Source of the DNA: an uncultured Ruminococcus sp.
GTDB taxonomy: Bacteria; Bacillota; Clostridia; Oscillospirales; Ruminococcaceae
Assembly (NCBI GenBank): GCA_910577575.1
Contig: CAJTOG010000002.1
Span: 124,001 to 188,000 of the forward strand
Direction of reading: 5' to 3'
DNA length: 64,000 nt
Positions 43,948-51,255 of the stretch are shown here, piece by piece. Every line of letters starts with the position of its first letter. Within the stretch, counting starts at the first letter, position 1. The position numbers and the translations under genes are program-made. The notes beneath the pieces are model-generated. The model did no database searches. It was not told the origin of the DNA and worked only from the letters and a program-made list of their open reading frames with translations.

Positions 43948-44426
43948 ATGATTTTATGAAGCGTGCATTAGAACTTGCCAAGCTTGCAGCAGAAGAAGGA
44001 GAAGTTCCTGTAGGAGCAGTGGTTGTAAAAAAATCTACAGGCGAAATTATCGGCGAGGGCAGAAATATGCGTGAACACAAAAAAAATGCCCTTGCCCATG
44101 CTGAAATTATTGCAATAAATCAGGCTTGTAAAAAGCTAAGAGGCTGGAGACTTCCTGATTGTGCAATTTATGTAACACTTGAACCGTGTCCAATGTGCTG
44201 TGGGGCAATTATAAATTCCCGAATTGATGAAGTTTATTTCGGTGCATATGACTTCAAAGCAGGTTCAGCTGAATCAGTACAAAAAATATTCTGTCTTCCG
44301 TATAATCACAAACCCAATGTTTATGGTGGTATAATGGAAAATGAATGTTCACTTTTACTTAAAGACTTTTTCAGGGAACTCCGTAAGGAAAAGCAAAAGA
44401 AACCTGACATATCTCCGAAAATGTGA
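43944..44426 (+). CDS. tadA: tRNA-specific adenosine deaminase
   Basis: 160 residues. TadA converts A34 to inosine in tRNA-Arg(ACG). The zinc site is HAE in NALAHAEIIAI with PCPMCCGAI, and the proton-shuttle Glu is in the HAE. FGAYDFKAGS and the C-terminal FFRELRKEK helix fit the family. The start at 43944 overlaps the upstream stop and follows GGCGGTGAT; an ATG nine codons earlier lies deep in the upstream gene. Confidence 0.95.
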   Translation: MNDFMKRALELAKLAAEEGEVPVGAVVVKKSTGEIIGEGRNMREHKKNALAHAEIIAINQACKKLRGWRLPDCAIYVTLEPCPMCCGAIINSRIDEVYFGAYDFKAGSAESVQKIFCLPYNHKPNVYGGIMENECSLLLKDFFRELRKEKQKKPDISPKM

Positions 44427-44488
44427 TATTATATTCTTATTGTATTGTATCCTCTGCGGAGGAATAATAACAATGAGGAAAATTAAAT

Positions 44489-45095
44489 ATGAAAACAAAA
44501 GTCAACACTAAAACATTGGTGCTTGCAGAACTTCTGGCGGCTCTTGTTGTGATTGTTACCAACTTTAATATCCCGATTGGTCCGCTCTCAATTTCTTTGA
44601 CCGTTATTCCTGTTGCCATTTCTGCAATTGCCCTCGGAACCCATAGGCGGAGCTGTCATGGGAACTGTTTTCGGAATTTGCAGTTTTCTACAATGTTTTG
44701 GCATTTTAGGAACAAGCGGAATAGGTGTTTTTACACTCCAGATAAGTCCAGTTCTAACGTTTTTACAACGTTTTATCCCAAGAGTTCTAGATGGTTTCTG
44801 CGTAGGCTGGATTTTCAGATTAGCTGCAAAAATTACTGATGAAAAAATATCATGCTTTGTAACAGGATTCTGCATCGCTCTGCTAAATACTATATTTTTT
44901 ATGGGTACATTAGTAATTTTCTTTGGAAACAACATCGATTTTAAAGAAACCTATATGGGCGGTAAAGGTCCGTTGATTTATATAATAAGCTTAATTTCAG
45001 TAAATGCCATATTTGAAATAATTGCTTCAACAATAATTGCGGGAACAGTAGGGTTTGCATTGTTTAAAACAAAACTTATTACTGAACCAGTCTGA
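44489..45095 (+). pseudogene. ECF transporter S-component interrupted by a single-base frameshift
   Basis: The first frame reads MKTKVNTKTLVLAELLAALV to ISAIALG and then leaves the family. A second frame begins PIGGAVMGTVFG at the same point and continues through LGTSGIGVFTLQISP, RFIPRVLDGFCVGW and a C-terminal span to 45095. The joint reading IALG-PIGGAV is a normal S-component of about 200 residues with six spans. The break is an extra A in GGAACCC near 44638-44644. It is either a recent mutation or a sequencing error. The ligand is unknown; AEG-type loops do not allow a call. Confidence 0.85.
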
Positions 45096-45115
45096 TAAAT
45101 AACTTATAATATAAC

Positions 45116-45147
45116 AAAAAGGAGAATCATAATTGATTCTCCTTTTT
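45116..45147. terminator. Bidirectional terminator (S-component / nifJ)
   Basis: AAAAAGGAGAATCA (45116-45129) and TGATTCTCCTTTTT (45134-45147) form a 14-bp perfect stem with T-runs on both strands. Confidence 0.9.
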
Positions 45148-45168
45148 CTATTATATTATTTTTATTGA

Positions 45169-48100
45169 TTAATCCTGTCCGTAAAGCTTTGTAAGTTTTG
45201 TAAGATAATCATATCTGTCCTTGGCATTAGCAACAGCAGTATCAAACAGCTTTTCAGCTCTTTCTGGATTTGAACGTGCAAGAGAATTATAACGGACTTC
45301 ACCCATAAGGAAGTTTTTATATTCATCTGTATTCGGAGCTTTTGAATCAAGAATAAACGGATTCTTGCCCTGTTCCTTAAGAGTTGGATTATATCTGTAA
45401 AGATGCCAGTAACCTGCTTCAACAGCCTTCTTTTCTTCTGCCTGAGCAGTAGCCATGCCCGTCTTGATACCATGATTGATACAAGGAGCATAAGCAATGA
45501 TGATTGACGGACCGTCATAAGCTTCAGCTTCAGCAAATGCCTTGATACACTGATTCATATTAGCACCCATAGCAACGTGGGCAACATAAACATATCCATA
45601 ACTCATTGCAATACCAGCAAGGTCCTTTTTCTTCATTACCTTACCAGCAGCTGCAAACTGTGCAATAGCACCCGTCGGAGTAGATTTGGAAGCCTGTCCG
45701 CCTGTATTTGAATAAACTTCAGTATCGAATACAAGGATATTAACATTCTTGCCCGAAGCGATTACATGGTCAAGACCGCCGAAACCAATATCATAAGCCC
45801 AACCGTCTCCGCCGAATATCCACTGCGATTTTTTGGAAAGATAAAGCTTTTCAGCAAGAATAGCCTTGGCATCATCACATCCGCAAGCCTCAAGTACAGC
45901 AATAAGCTTGTCTGTAGCAACAGCATTAGCTGCACCATCGTTATAAGTGTCAAGATATTCAGCAATAGCATCTTTGACTTCTGGCTTTTCAGCCTTTTCC
46001 TGAAGTGCAAGAACTTTATCAGTAACTCTCTTGCGGAGTGTTTCCTGAGCAAGATACATACCATAACCAAATTCAGCGTTATCTTCAAAAAGTGAATTGC
46101 TCCATGCCGGACCTCTGCCCTGCTTGTTAACCGTATAAGGAGTTGTAGGTGCAGAACCGCCCCAGATTGATGAACAGCCTGTAGCATTGGCAATCATCAT
46201 TCTGTCACCAAAGAGCTGAGTAACAAGTTTTGCATACGGAGTTTCACCGCAGCCTGCACAAGCACCTGAAAATTCAAGAAGAGGCTGTCTGAACTGTGAA
46301 CCCTTAACGGTATCAGCCTTGAACTTTGCAGCAACTTCCGGTTTTTCATCAATAGTAACACCATAGTTGAATACTTCCTGCTGTTCCATCTGTGAAGCAA
46401 TAGGCTCCATAACAAGTGCCTTGTTCTTAGCAGGGCAAACATTAGCACAAACTCCACAGCCTGTACAGTCAAGAGTTGAAACTGTAATTGCAAATTTCAA
46501 ATCCCCTATAGCAGGTTTGAAGTCAAGAGTTTTAACAGCATCAGGAGCAGCTTCAACTTCGGCAGGAGTAAGGGCAACCGGTCTGATTACAGCGTGCGGA
46601 CAAACATATGCACACTGGTTACACTGGATACAGTTTTCAGGAATCCATTCAGGTACTTTAACAGCAATACCACGCTTTTCAAATGCAGCCGAACCCTGCG
46701 GGAATGTACCGTCAGCCATATCTTCAAATGCAGAAACAGGAAGAGTATCGCCCTTCTGAGCATTGCACGGAATCTGAATATTGTTTACATAGTCAGCAAG
46801 TTTCTGATTGTCACATGAAACAGCAGCCATGCCCATCTGAGTATCAGGAGCATCAGCCCATGAAGCAGGCACTTCAATTTTAACAATATTCTGATGACCA
46901 GCATCTATGGCATTCCAGTTCTTTTCAACAACGTCCTGACCTTTTTTTCCGTAAGAAGCTTCAGCAGCATCTTTCATATATTTAACAGCTTCCTCAAAAG
47001 GAATAATATTTGCAAGCTTAAAGAATGCAGACTGGAGAATAGTATTGATTCTTGTACCCATACCTGTTTCTTCACCGAGCTTAACACCGTTGATAGTATA
47101 GAAACTGATATTATTCTGGGCAATATATCTCTTTACCTGTCCGGGAAGATTAGCCTCAAGACCGTCCATATCCCATATTGTGTTGAGAAGGAAAGTACCG
47201 CCAGGCTTGATATCTGAAACCATATCGTACTTATTAATATAGCTCTGGTTGTGGCAGGCTACAAAATCAGCCTTATTGATAAGGTATGTTGACTTGATAG
47301 GTGTTTTTCCGAAACGAAGATGAGAAATAGTTACACCGCCCGACTTCTTTGAGTCATAAGCAAAATAAGCCTGAGCATAAAGGTCTGTATGGTCGCCGAT
47401 AATCTTGATGGAATTTTTATTGGCACCGACAGTACCATCCGAACCAAGACCCCAGAACTTACAAGCTGTTGTGCCGGCTGGAGCTGAATCAGGATTCTCC
47501 TCAAGAGGAAGCGAAAGATTTGTAACATCGTCTTCGATTCCGATTGTAAAGCGAGGCTTTTCTGTATTCTTGAATACCGCAACAATCTGAGCAGGAACAG
47601 TATCCTTTGAACCAAGACCATAACGACCTGTAAATACAGGAATATCATTGAATTTCGTACCTTTGAGGGCAGCGACAACATCAAGATAAAGAGGTTCGCC
47701 AAGTGAACCGGGTTCTTTTGTTCTGTCAAGCACAGAAATTCTTTTTACGCTGTCCGGAATAACTTCGACAAGTTTTTCAGCAACGAAAGGTCTGTAGAGA
47801 CGAACCTTCACAAGACCGTATTTTCCGCCGTTTGCATTGAGATAATCAATAGTTTCTTCAATAGTATCATTGACTGAACCCATAGCAACAATAATGTGTT
47901 CGGCATCATCAGTACCATAGTAATTAAAGAGTTTATAATCTGTACCGATAAGCTCATTAACCTTATTCATGTAATCTTCAACGATAGCAGGAAGAGCATC
48001 ATAATATTTGTTGCATGCTTCACGAGCCTGGAAGAAAATGTCAGGATTCTGAGCTGAACCACGGAGAACAGGTGACTCAGGATGAAGTGCACCGTCTCTG

Positions 48101-48714
48101 AATCTCTGGGCAGCATCTTTGTCAAGAAGACTGAAAAGAGTTTCATCATCCCATGTTTCAATCTTCTGAATTTCATGAGAAGTACGGAAACCATCGAAGA
48201 AATGCAGGAAAGGAACTCTACCCTTGATAGTTGAAAGATGAGCAACAGCACCCAAATCCATAACTTCCTGTGCATTTGAAGAACAAAGCATGGCATAGCC
48301 TGTCTGACGGCAAGCATATATGTCAGAATGGTCACCGAATATGTTAAGTGCATGAGAAGATACACAGCGAGCTGAAACGTGAATAACATTAGGAAGAAGC
48401 TCACCGGCAATTTTATACATATTAGGAATCATCAGGAGAAGACCCTGTGAAGCTGTATACGTAGTTGTAAGGGCACCGGCAGAAAGCGAGCCGTGAACAG
48501 TACCTGCTGCACCTGCTTCTGACTGCATTTCAGCAACAGTAACAGGTTGACCAAAAAGGTTTTTCTTATCCTTAGCAGACCAGCTGTCAGTAACCTCAGC
48601 CATGACTGATGAGGGTGTAATGGGATAAATAGCAGCTACATCAGTAAAGGGATATGACACCCAAGCAGCAGCATTATTACCATCCATGGTTTTCATTTTT
48701 CTTTTGATTGCCAT
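45169..48714 (-). CDS. nifJ: Pyruvate:ferredoxin (flavodoxin) oxidoreductase
   Basis: 1181 residues, the single-chain homodimeric PFOR. It oxidises pyruvate to acetyl-CoA and CO2 and reduces ferredoxin, which feeds hydrogenase in fermentation. The N-terminal pyruvate-binding domains begin KMKTMDGNNAAAWVSYPFT. A ferredoxin-like domain has CIQCNQCAYVCPHAV and CTGCGVCANVCPAKN for two 4Fe-4S clusters. The C-terminal TPP domain has CAGCGETPY and GDGWAYDIGFGGLDHV with the NTGGQASKSTP loop. The ATG at 48714 has GGAGG eight bases before it; a longer reading has no site. It has its own promoter and a long leader with an IS relic. Confidence 0.98.
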   Translation of the reverse strand: MAIKRKMKTMDGNNAAAWVSYPFTDVAAIYPITPSSVMAEVTDSWSAKDKKNLFGQPVTVAEMQSEAGAAGTVHGSLSAGALTTTYTASQGLLLMIPNMYKIAGELLPNVIHVSARCVSSHALNIFGDHSDIYACRQTGYAMLCSSNAQEVMDLGAVAHLSTIKGRVPFLHFFDGFRTSHEIQKIETWDDETLFSLLDKDAAQRFRDGALHPESPVLRGSAQNPDIFFQAREACNKYYDALPAIVEDYMNKVNELIGTDYKLFNYYGTDDAEHIIVAMGSVNDTIEETIDYLNANGGKYGLVKVRLYRPFVAEKLVEVIPDSVKRISVLDRTKEPGSLGEPLYLDVVAALKGTKFNDIPVFTGRYGLGSKDTVPAQIVAVFKNTEKPRFTIGIEDDVTNLSLPLEENPDSAPAGTTACKFWGLGSDGTVGANKNSIKIIGDHTDLYAQAYFAYDSKKSGGVTISHLRFGKTPIKSTYLINKADFVACHNQSYINKYDMVSDIKPGGTFLLNTIWDMDGLEANLPGQVKRYIAQNNISFYTINGVKLGEETGMGTRINTILQSAFFKLANIIPFEEAVKYMKDAAEASYGKKGQDVVEKNWNAIDAGHQNIVKIEVPASWADAPDTQMGMAAVSCDNQKLADYVNNIQIPCNAQKGDTLPVSAFEDMADGTFPQGSAAFEKRGIAVKVPEWIPENCIQCNQCAYVCPHAVIRPVALTPAEVEAAPDAVKTLDFKPAIGDLKFAITVSTLDCTGCGVCANVCPAKNKALVMEPIASQMEQQEVFNYGVTIDEKPEVAAKFKADTVKGSQFRQPLLEFSGACAGCGETPYAKLVTQLFGDRMMIANATGCSSIWGGSAPTTPYTVNKQGRGPAWSNSLFEDNAEFGYGMYLAQETLRKRVTDKVLALQEKAEKPEVKDAIAEYLDTYNDGAANAVATDKLIAVLEACGCDDAKAILAEKLYLSKKSQWIFGGDGWAYDIGFGGLDHVIASGKNVNILVFDTEVYSNTGGQASKSTPTGAIAQFAAAGKVMKKKDLAGIAMSYGYVYVAHVAMGANMNQCIKAFAEAEAYDGPSIIIAYAPCINHGIKTGMATAQAEEKKAVEAGYWHLYRYNPTLKEQGKNPFILDSKAPNTDEYKNFLMGEVRYNSLARSNPERAEKLFDTAVANAKDRYDYLTKLTKLYGQD

Positions 48715-48758
48715 TGGTATAACCTCCAATAAAAAAATTTTTCAAAGATTTATGAAAA

Positions 48759-48960
48759 GTGTGACATACTCCCACCGTCTATGCCCTGCATAGATGTGGG
48801 GGCTTCCCGCTCAATAGCACTAATGTGCCAAGTATCAGCGAGCTAACCCCGTGTGTCCCACGGTTTTATAATTTTTAGTTTTGTAAATGCAATTCATCTC
48901 CATTTCAGAGATTGGAAATTTCTTGCTGCATAAGGTTAAAAATAAACCCATATAATGTCT
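48759..48960 (-). mobile_element. IS200/IS605-type 3'-end relic (tnpB tail, right end, omega-RNA-like) in the nifJ leader
   Basis: On the minus strand the sequence reads like the end of a tnpB gene: EMEMNCIYKTKNYKTVGHTG, then a stop. It is followed by a strong GC-rich hairpin (CCCAC..GTGGG with TCTATGC/GCATAGA; plus-strand 48771-48800) and GGAGTATGTCAC, as in right ends of clostridial IS605-group elements where the omega-RNA is made. No other part of tnpB or tnpA is present. It lies between the nifJ promoter and start codon, so it is transcribed as part of the leader. Confidence 0.65.
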
Positions 48961-48967
48961 ATATAAT

Positions 48968-48996
48968 ATTATAACACAAAATATCTGATTTGTAAA
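48968..48996 (-). promoter_or_regulatory. Promoter of nifJ
   Basis: On the minus strand TTTACA (48991-48996), 17-bp spacer, TATAAT (48968-48973) with a TG extension. It implies a leader of about 245 bases. Confidence 0.65.
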
Positions 48997-49168
48997 TATT
49001 TTTTTGGGATATATGACGATTTTAAGTTAGCTTGCACAAACCCAATTAAAGCAAAAATTTTTAATAATATTTCCATATATTTACTGTGTATTTTGCTATA
49101 ATAACAGTATTTATAATTGTTAATTATGACAAATTCTAATGCAATAATAATTTTTTTCCAAAATTCTC

Positions 49169-49197
49169 TTGACTGTAAAGTGAAAATACGTTATAAT
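49169..49197 (+). promoter_or_regulatory. Strong promoter of a candidate small RNA
   Basis: TTGACT (49169-49174), exact 17-bp spacer, TATAAT (49192-49197). No open reading frame of any length follows before the terminator at 49291. Confidence 0.75.
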
Positions 49198-49202
49198 TAT
49201 CA

Positions 49203-49320
49203 TAGTGTTAAATAATCTTTAAATTATTTATCACTCGTTTTGTTGTCTCCTTTCTTTTGTTCTACACATTTTTTTAATTTATTTTAATTTGAAGCCTGAT
49301 TTTTTCAGGCTTCTTTTTTA
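49203..49320 (+). ncRNA. Candidate small RNA with C/U-rich anti-Shine-Dalgarno segment
   Basis: A transcript of about 118 bases would start just after the promoter at 49169-49197 and end at a clear intrinsic terminator: GAAGCCTGA (49291-49299) with TCAGGCTTC (49305-49313), then a T-run. It contains an A/T hairpin (TAAATAAT/ATTATTTA, about 49209-49232) and an unpaired GTCTCCTTTC near 49245-49254, complementary to ribosome binding sites. No ribosome binding site or frame is present. It does not match a known RNA family that I recognise. Confidence 0.55.
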
Positions 49321-49352
49321 TAAAAAAAACAGGGAATATATATCCCCTGTTC
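49321..49352 (-). terminator. Terminator of spoVAC
   Basis: AACAGGGA and TCCCCTGTT pair around a short A/T loop; the minus strand continues with eight Ts. Confidence 0.75.
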
Positions 49353-49357
49353 TTTAT

Positions 49358-49804
49358 TTACACAAAATATGAAATAATATAATATATAAGACCATATATA
49401 AAAGCAGCCGAACAGCCATAAAGAATAACTGGACCTGCTATATTAAAGATTTTTGTGCCTACTCCTAAAACAAGACCCTCTGATTTTGCTTCAATAGCCG
49501 ATGAACTTATAGAATTTGAAAAACCTGTAATCGGCACAAGAGTACCCGCTCCGGCGTGTTTCGCAAGTTTCTGATACCAGCCCAGCCCGGTAAAAAATGC
49601 ACTGAGTGTAACAAGTATAACAGATGTCCATAATGCAGTCTTTTCCTCATCAAAACCCGCAGTTTCAAATGCATTACGTATAATCTGACCTATAACACAT
49701 ATTCCTCCACCTACACAAAATGCCGTTGCAACATTTACTTTGACATTCGATTTCGGTTCAGCCCTTTTGCTCATTTCACTATATGCCTGTGGTGTTATGT
49801 TCAT
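49358..49804 (-). CDS. spoVAC: Stage V sporulation protein AC (SpoVAC)
   Basis: 148 residues. The family sequence is clear: AFCVGGGICVIGQIIRNAF, AGAGTLVPITGFSNSISSSAIE and EGLVLGVGTKIFNIAGPVILYG, with four spans. SpoVAC forms part of the inner-membrane channel that moves dipicolinic acid into and out of spores. The ATG at 49804 has AAGGAG nine bases upstream. The usual partners spoVAD and spoVAE(b) are not adjacent on either side, so this is an orphan copy. Confidence 0.92.
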   Translation of the reverse strand: MNITPQAYSEMSKRAEPKSNVKVNVATAFCVGGGICVIGQIIRNAFETAGFDEEKTALWTSVILVTLSAFFTGLGWYQKLAKHAGAGTLVPITGFSNSISSSAIEAKSEGLVLGVGTKIFNIAGPVILYGCSAAFIYGLIYYIISYFV

Positions 49805-50011
49805 ATTCAACAACTCCTTTTCGGAAATATTATATGTAAATGTATTATATTTATACATAGCAATATGCTACATTCTTTCATTGACAAATTTTAATTTATA
49901 TGATATTATTGTCAATGTAAAAATATTATATATAATTTACTATTTGTATAAACGTATCATTTAGAACATAATTTGTTCACATTTATATGAAATTGAACTA
50001 TATCAGATAAA

Positions 50012-50545
50012 ATGCTTAACAAATTCCATGGCTGTCTAATTATAAAAGCAAACGGTGATGTACTTGGATATCATCTTGAATTTATACATAAAAAAGAAAT
50101 ATTTGAAAAATATATAAAAAATGGCATAACAGAATATCAGCTCAGAAATGTAAAAGCAATTATTTCTGATGATACACAAATGACTTTATTTACAGTAAAC
50201 GGCATTATCTTTAATAAAAAATATAACAAGAATTTATACAAACTTCTTGTTAAAGCTATTTATCTTGCAAAAAAATTCATCAGATGACCTTTATTCCATT
50301 CATGAACTTAATGAAGACTGGCTTAAGAAACACTTGTAATTGCCTTATACTGTTCATATAAGTATCGTAATGACTTTGAAAAAGCTGTTGTTACTGCCGT
50401 AAATCATAACGGTAACAGTGATTCTACAGGTGCAATAATCGGAAATATTCTTAGTACATACCTCAGGTTAAGCGGTATTCTTGATAAATTAAAGAAAAAT
50501 TTGGAACTTTATGATATTATTATTGAAATTTCAGATGATTTATAA
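50012..50545 (+). pseudogene. Truncated and broken ADP-ribosylglycohydrolase
   Basis: The first part reads MLNKFHGCLIIKANGDVLGY, EFIHKKEIFEKYIKNGITEY and AIISDDTQMTLFT, the N-terminus of the DraG/ADP-ribosylglycohydrolase family with its SDDTQMT metal motif. Then the middle of the protein is missing. Fragments in other frames read HELNEDWLKKHL, then VVTAVNHNGNSDSTGAIIGN (second metal motif) and LELYDIIIEISDDL at the end. A normal member has about 280-330 residues, so an internal deletion and frameshifts have destroyed it. Confidence 0.85.
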
Positions 50546-50618
50546 AATGCAAGCAGAACTGTTTTTTCAAAGTCTTCGTTCAATGAAAAATAAATAAATG
50601 TTAAAAGGATGAAATAAA

Positions 50619-51146
50619 ATGCTGATGATTTCCATAAATGACATTCCGAAAACCGAACAACATACCCATGCACATAAACTTTTGCGTGAATGTCTAAAAC
50701 CATACAACATAGGATATTCAGAAAATACAACTATCATTAAAAACAAATACGGCAAACCCTCTTTAGTTGAAAATCAGAAGATAAAATATAATATCTCCCA
50801 TGCTGATGGCATTTCTGCTTGTATTGTTACATGTAAGGAATGTGGCATAGATTGCGAAAATGTACGTAAATTCAGACCGAATGTAATGAAACGAGCATTT
50901 TCCGAAAGTGAAACAGAACTTGTATTATCTGCTTCGGAGGCTGAACGTGATTTACTGTTTTTTCGTCTCTGGACTCTAAAGGAAGCATATATCAAAGCGA
51001 TAGGTATGGGACTTTCATACCCCATGAAAAAGGCCTGTTTCACTTTTGAAAATAATGTAATAAATTCAAATATTCAGGGTTATAAATTCAGACAATATAT
51101 TCTTCACAATAAAAAATTCATTGTATCTGTTGCAATTGAATTGTGA
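50619..51146 (+). CDS. 4'-phosphopantetheinyl transferase (Sfp-like)
   Basis: 175 residues. GKPSLVENQKIKYNISHADG, ECGIDCENVR (Mg-binding Asp) and RLWTLKEAYIKAIGMGLSYP (the WTxKEAxxKxxG motif) identify a phosphopantetheinyl transferase that loads coenzyme A arms onto carrier proteins. It is shorter than Sfp of Bacillus (about 225) but within the range of single-domain forms. No carrier protein or synthetase is in the window. The ATG follows AAAGGATG. The gene ends about 30 bases before the htpG promoter. Confidence 0.88.
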   Translation: MLMISINDIPKTEQHTHAHKLLRECLKPYNIGYSENTTIIKNKYGKPSLVENQKIKYNISHADGISACIVTCKECGIDCENVRKFRPNVMKRAFSESETELVLSASEAERDLLFFRLWTLKEAYIKAIGMGLSYPMKKACFTFENNVINSNIQGYKFRQYILHNKKFIVSVAIEL

Positions 51147-51173
51147 ATAAACTGTAAATATTTTCTTTTATTC

Positions 51174-51202
51174 TTGACTTTTTGAGTTAAAAATATTATA
51201 CT
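51174..51202 (+). promoter_or_regulatory. Sigma-A promoter of htpG
   Basis: TTGACT (51174-51179), 17-bp spacer, TATACT (51197-51202), immediately upstream of the CIRCE operator. Confidence 0.85.
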
Positions 51203-51206
51203 TATA

Positions 51207-51233
51207 TTAGCACTCTAAGTCTGAGAGTGCTAA
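51207..51233 (+). promoter_or_regulatory. CIRCE operator (HrcA binding site)
   Basis: A perfect consensus inverted repeat: TTAGCACTC (51207-51215), nine-base spacer, GAGTGCTAA (51225-51233). It overlaps the expected transcription start of htpG. HrcA should repress htpG in the absence of heat stress. The hrcA gene itself is not in the window. Confidence 0.97.
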
Positions 51234-51255
51234 TTTGCTTATGGAGATGTTGAAA

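Noticed and set aside
48759..48960. A riboswitch in the nifJ leader
   Set aside because: The sequence instead reads as the end of tnpB with an IS605-type right-end hairpin; no known riboswitch consensus was recognised.
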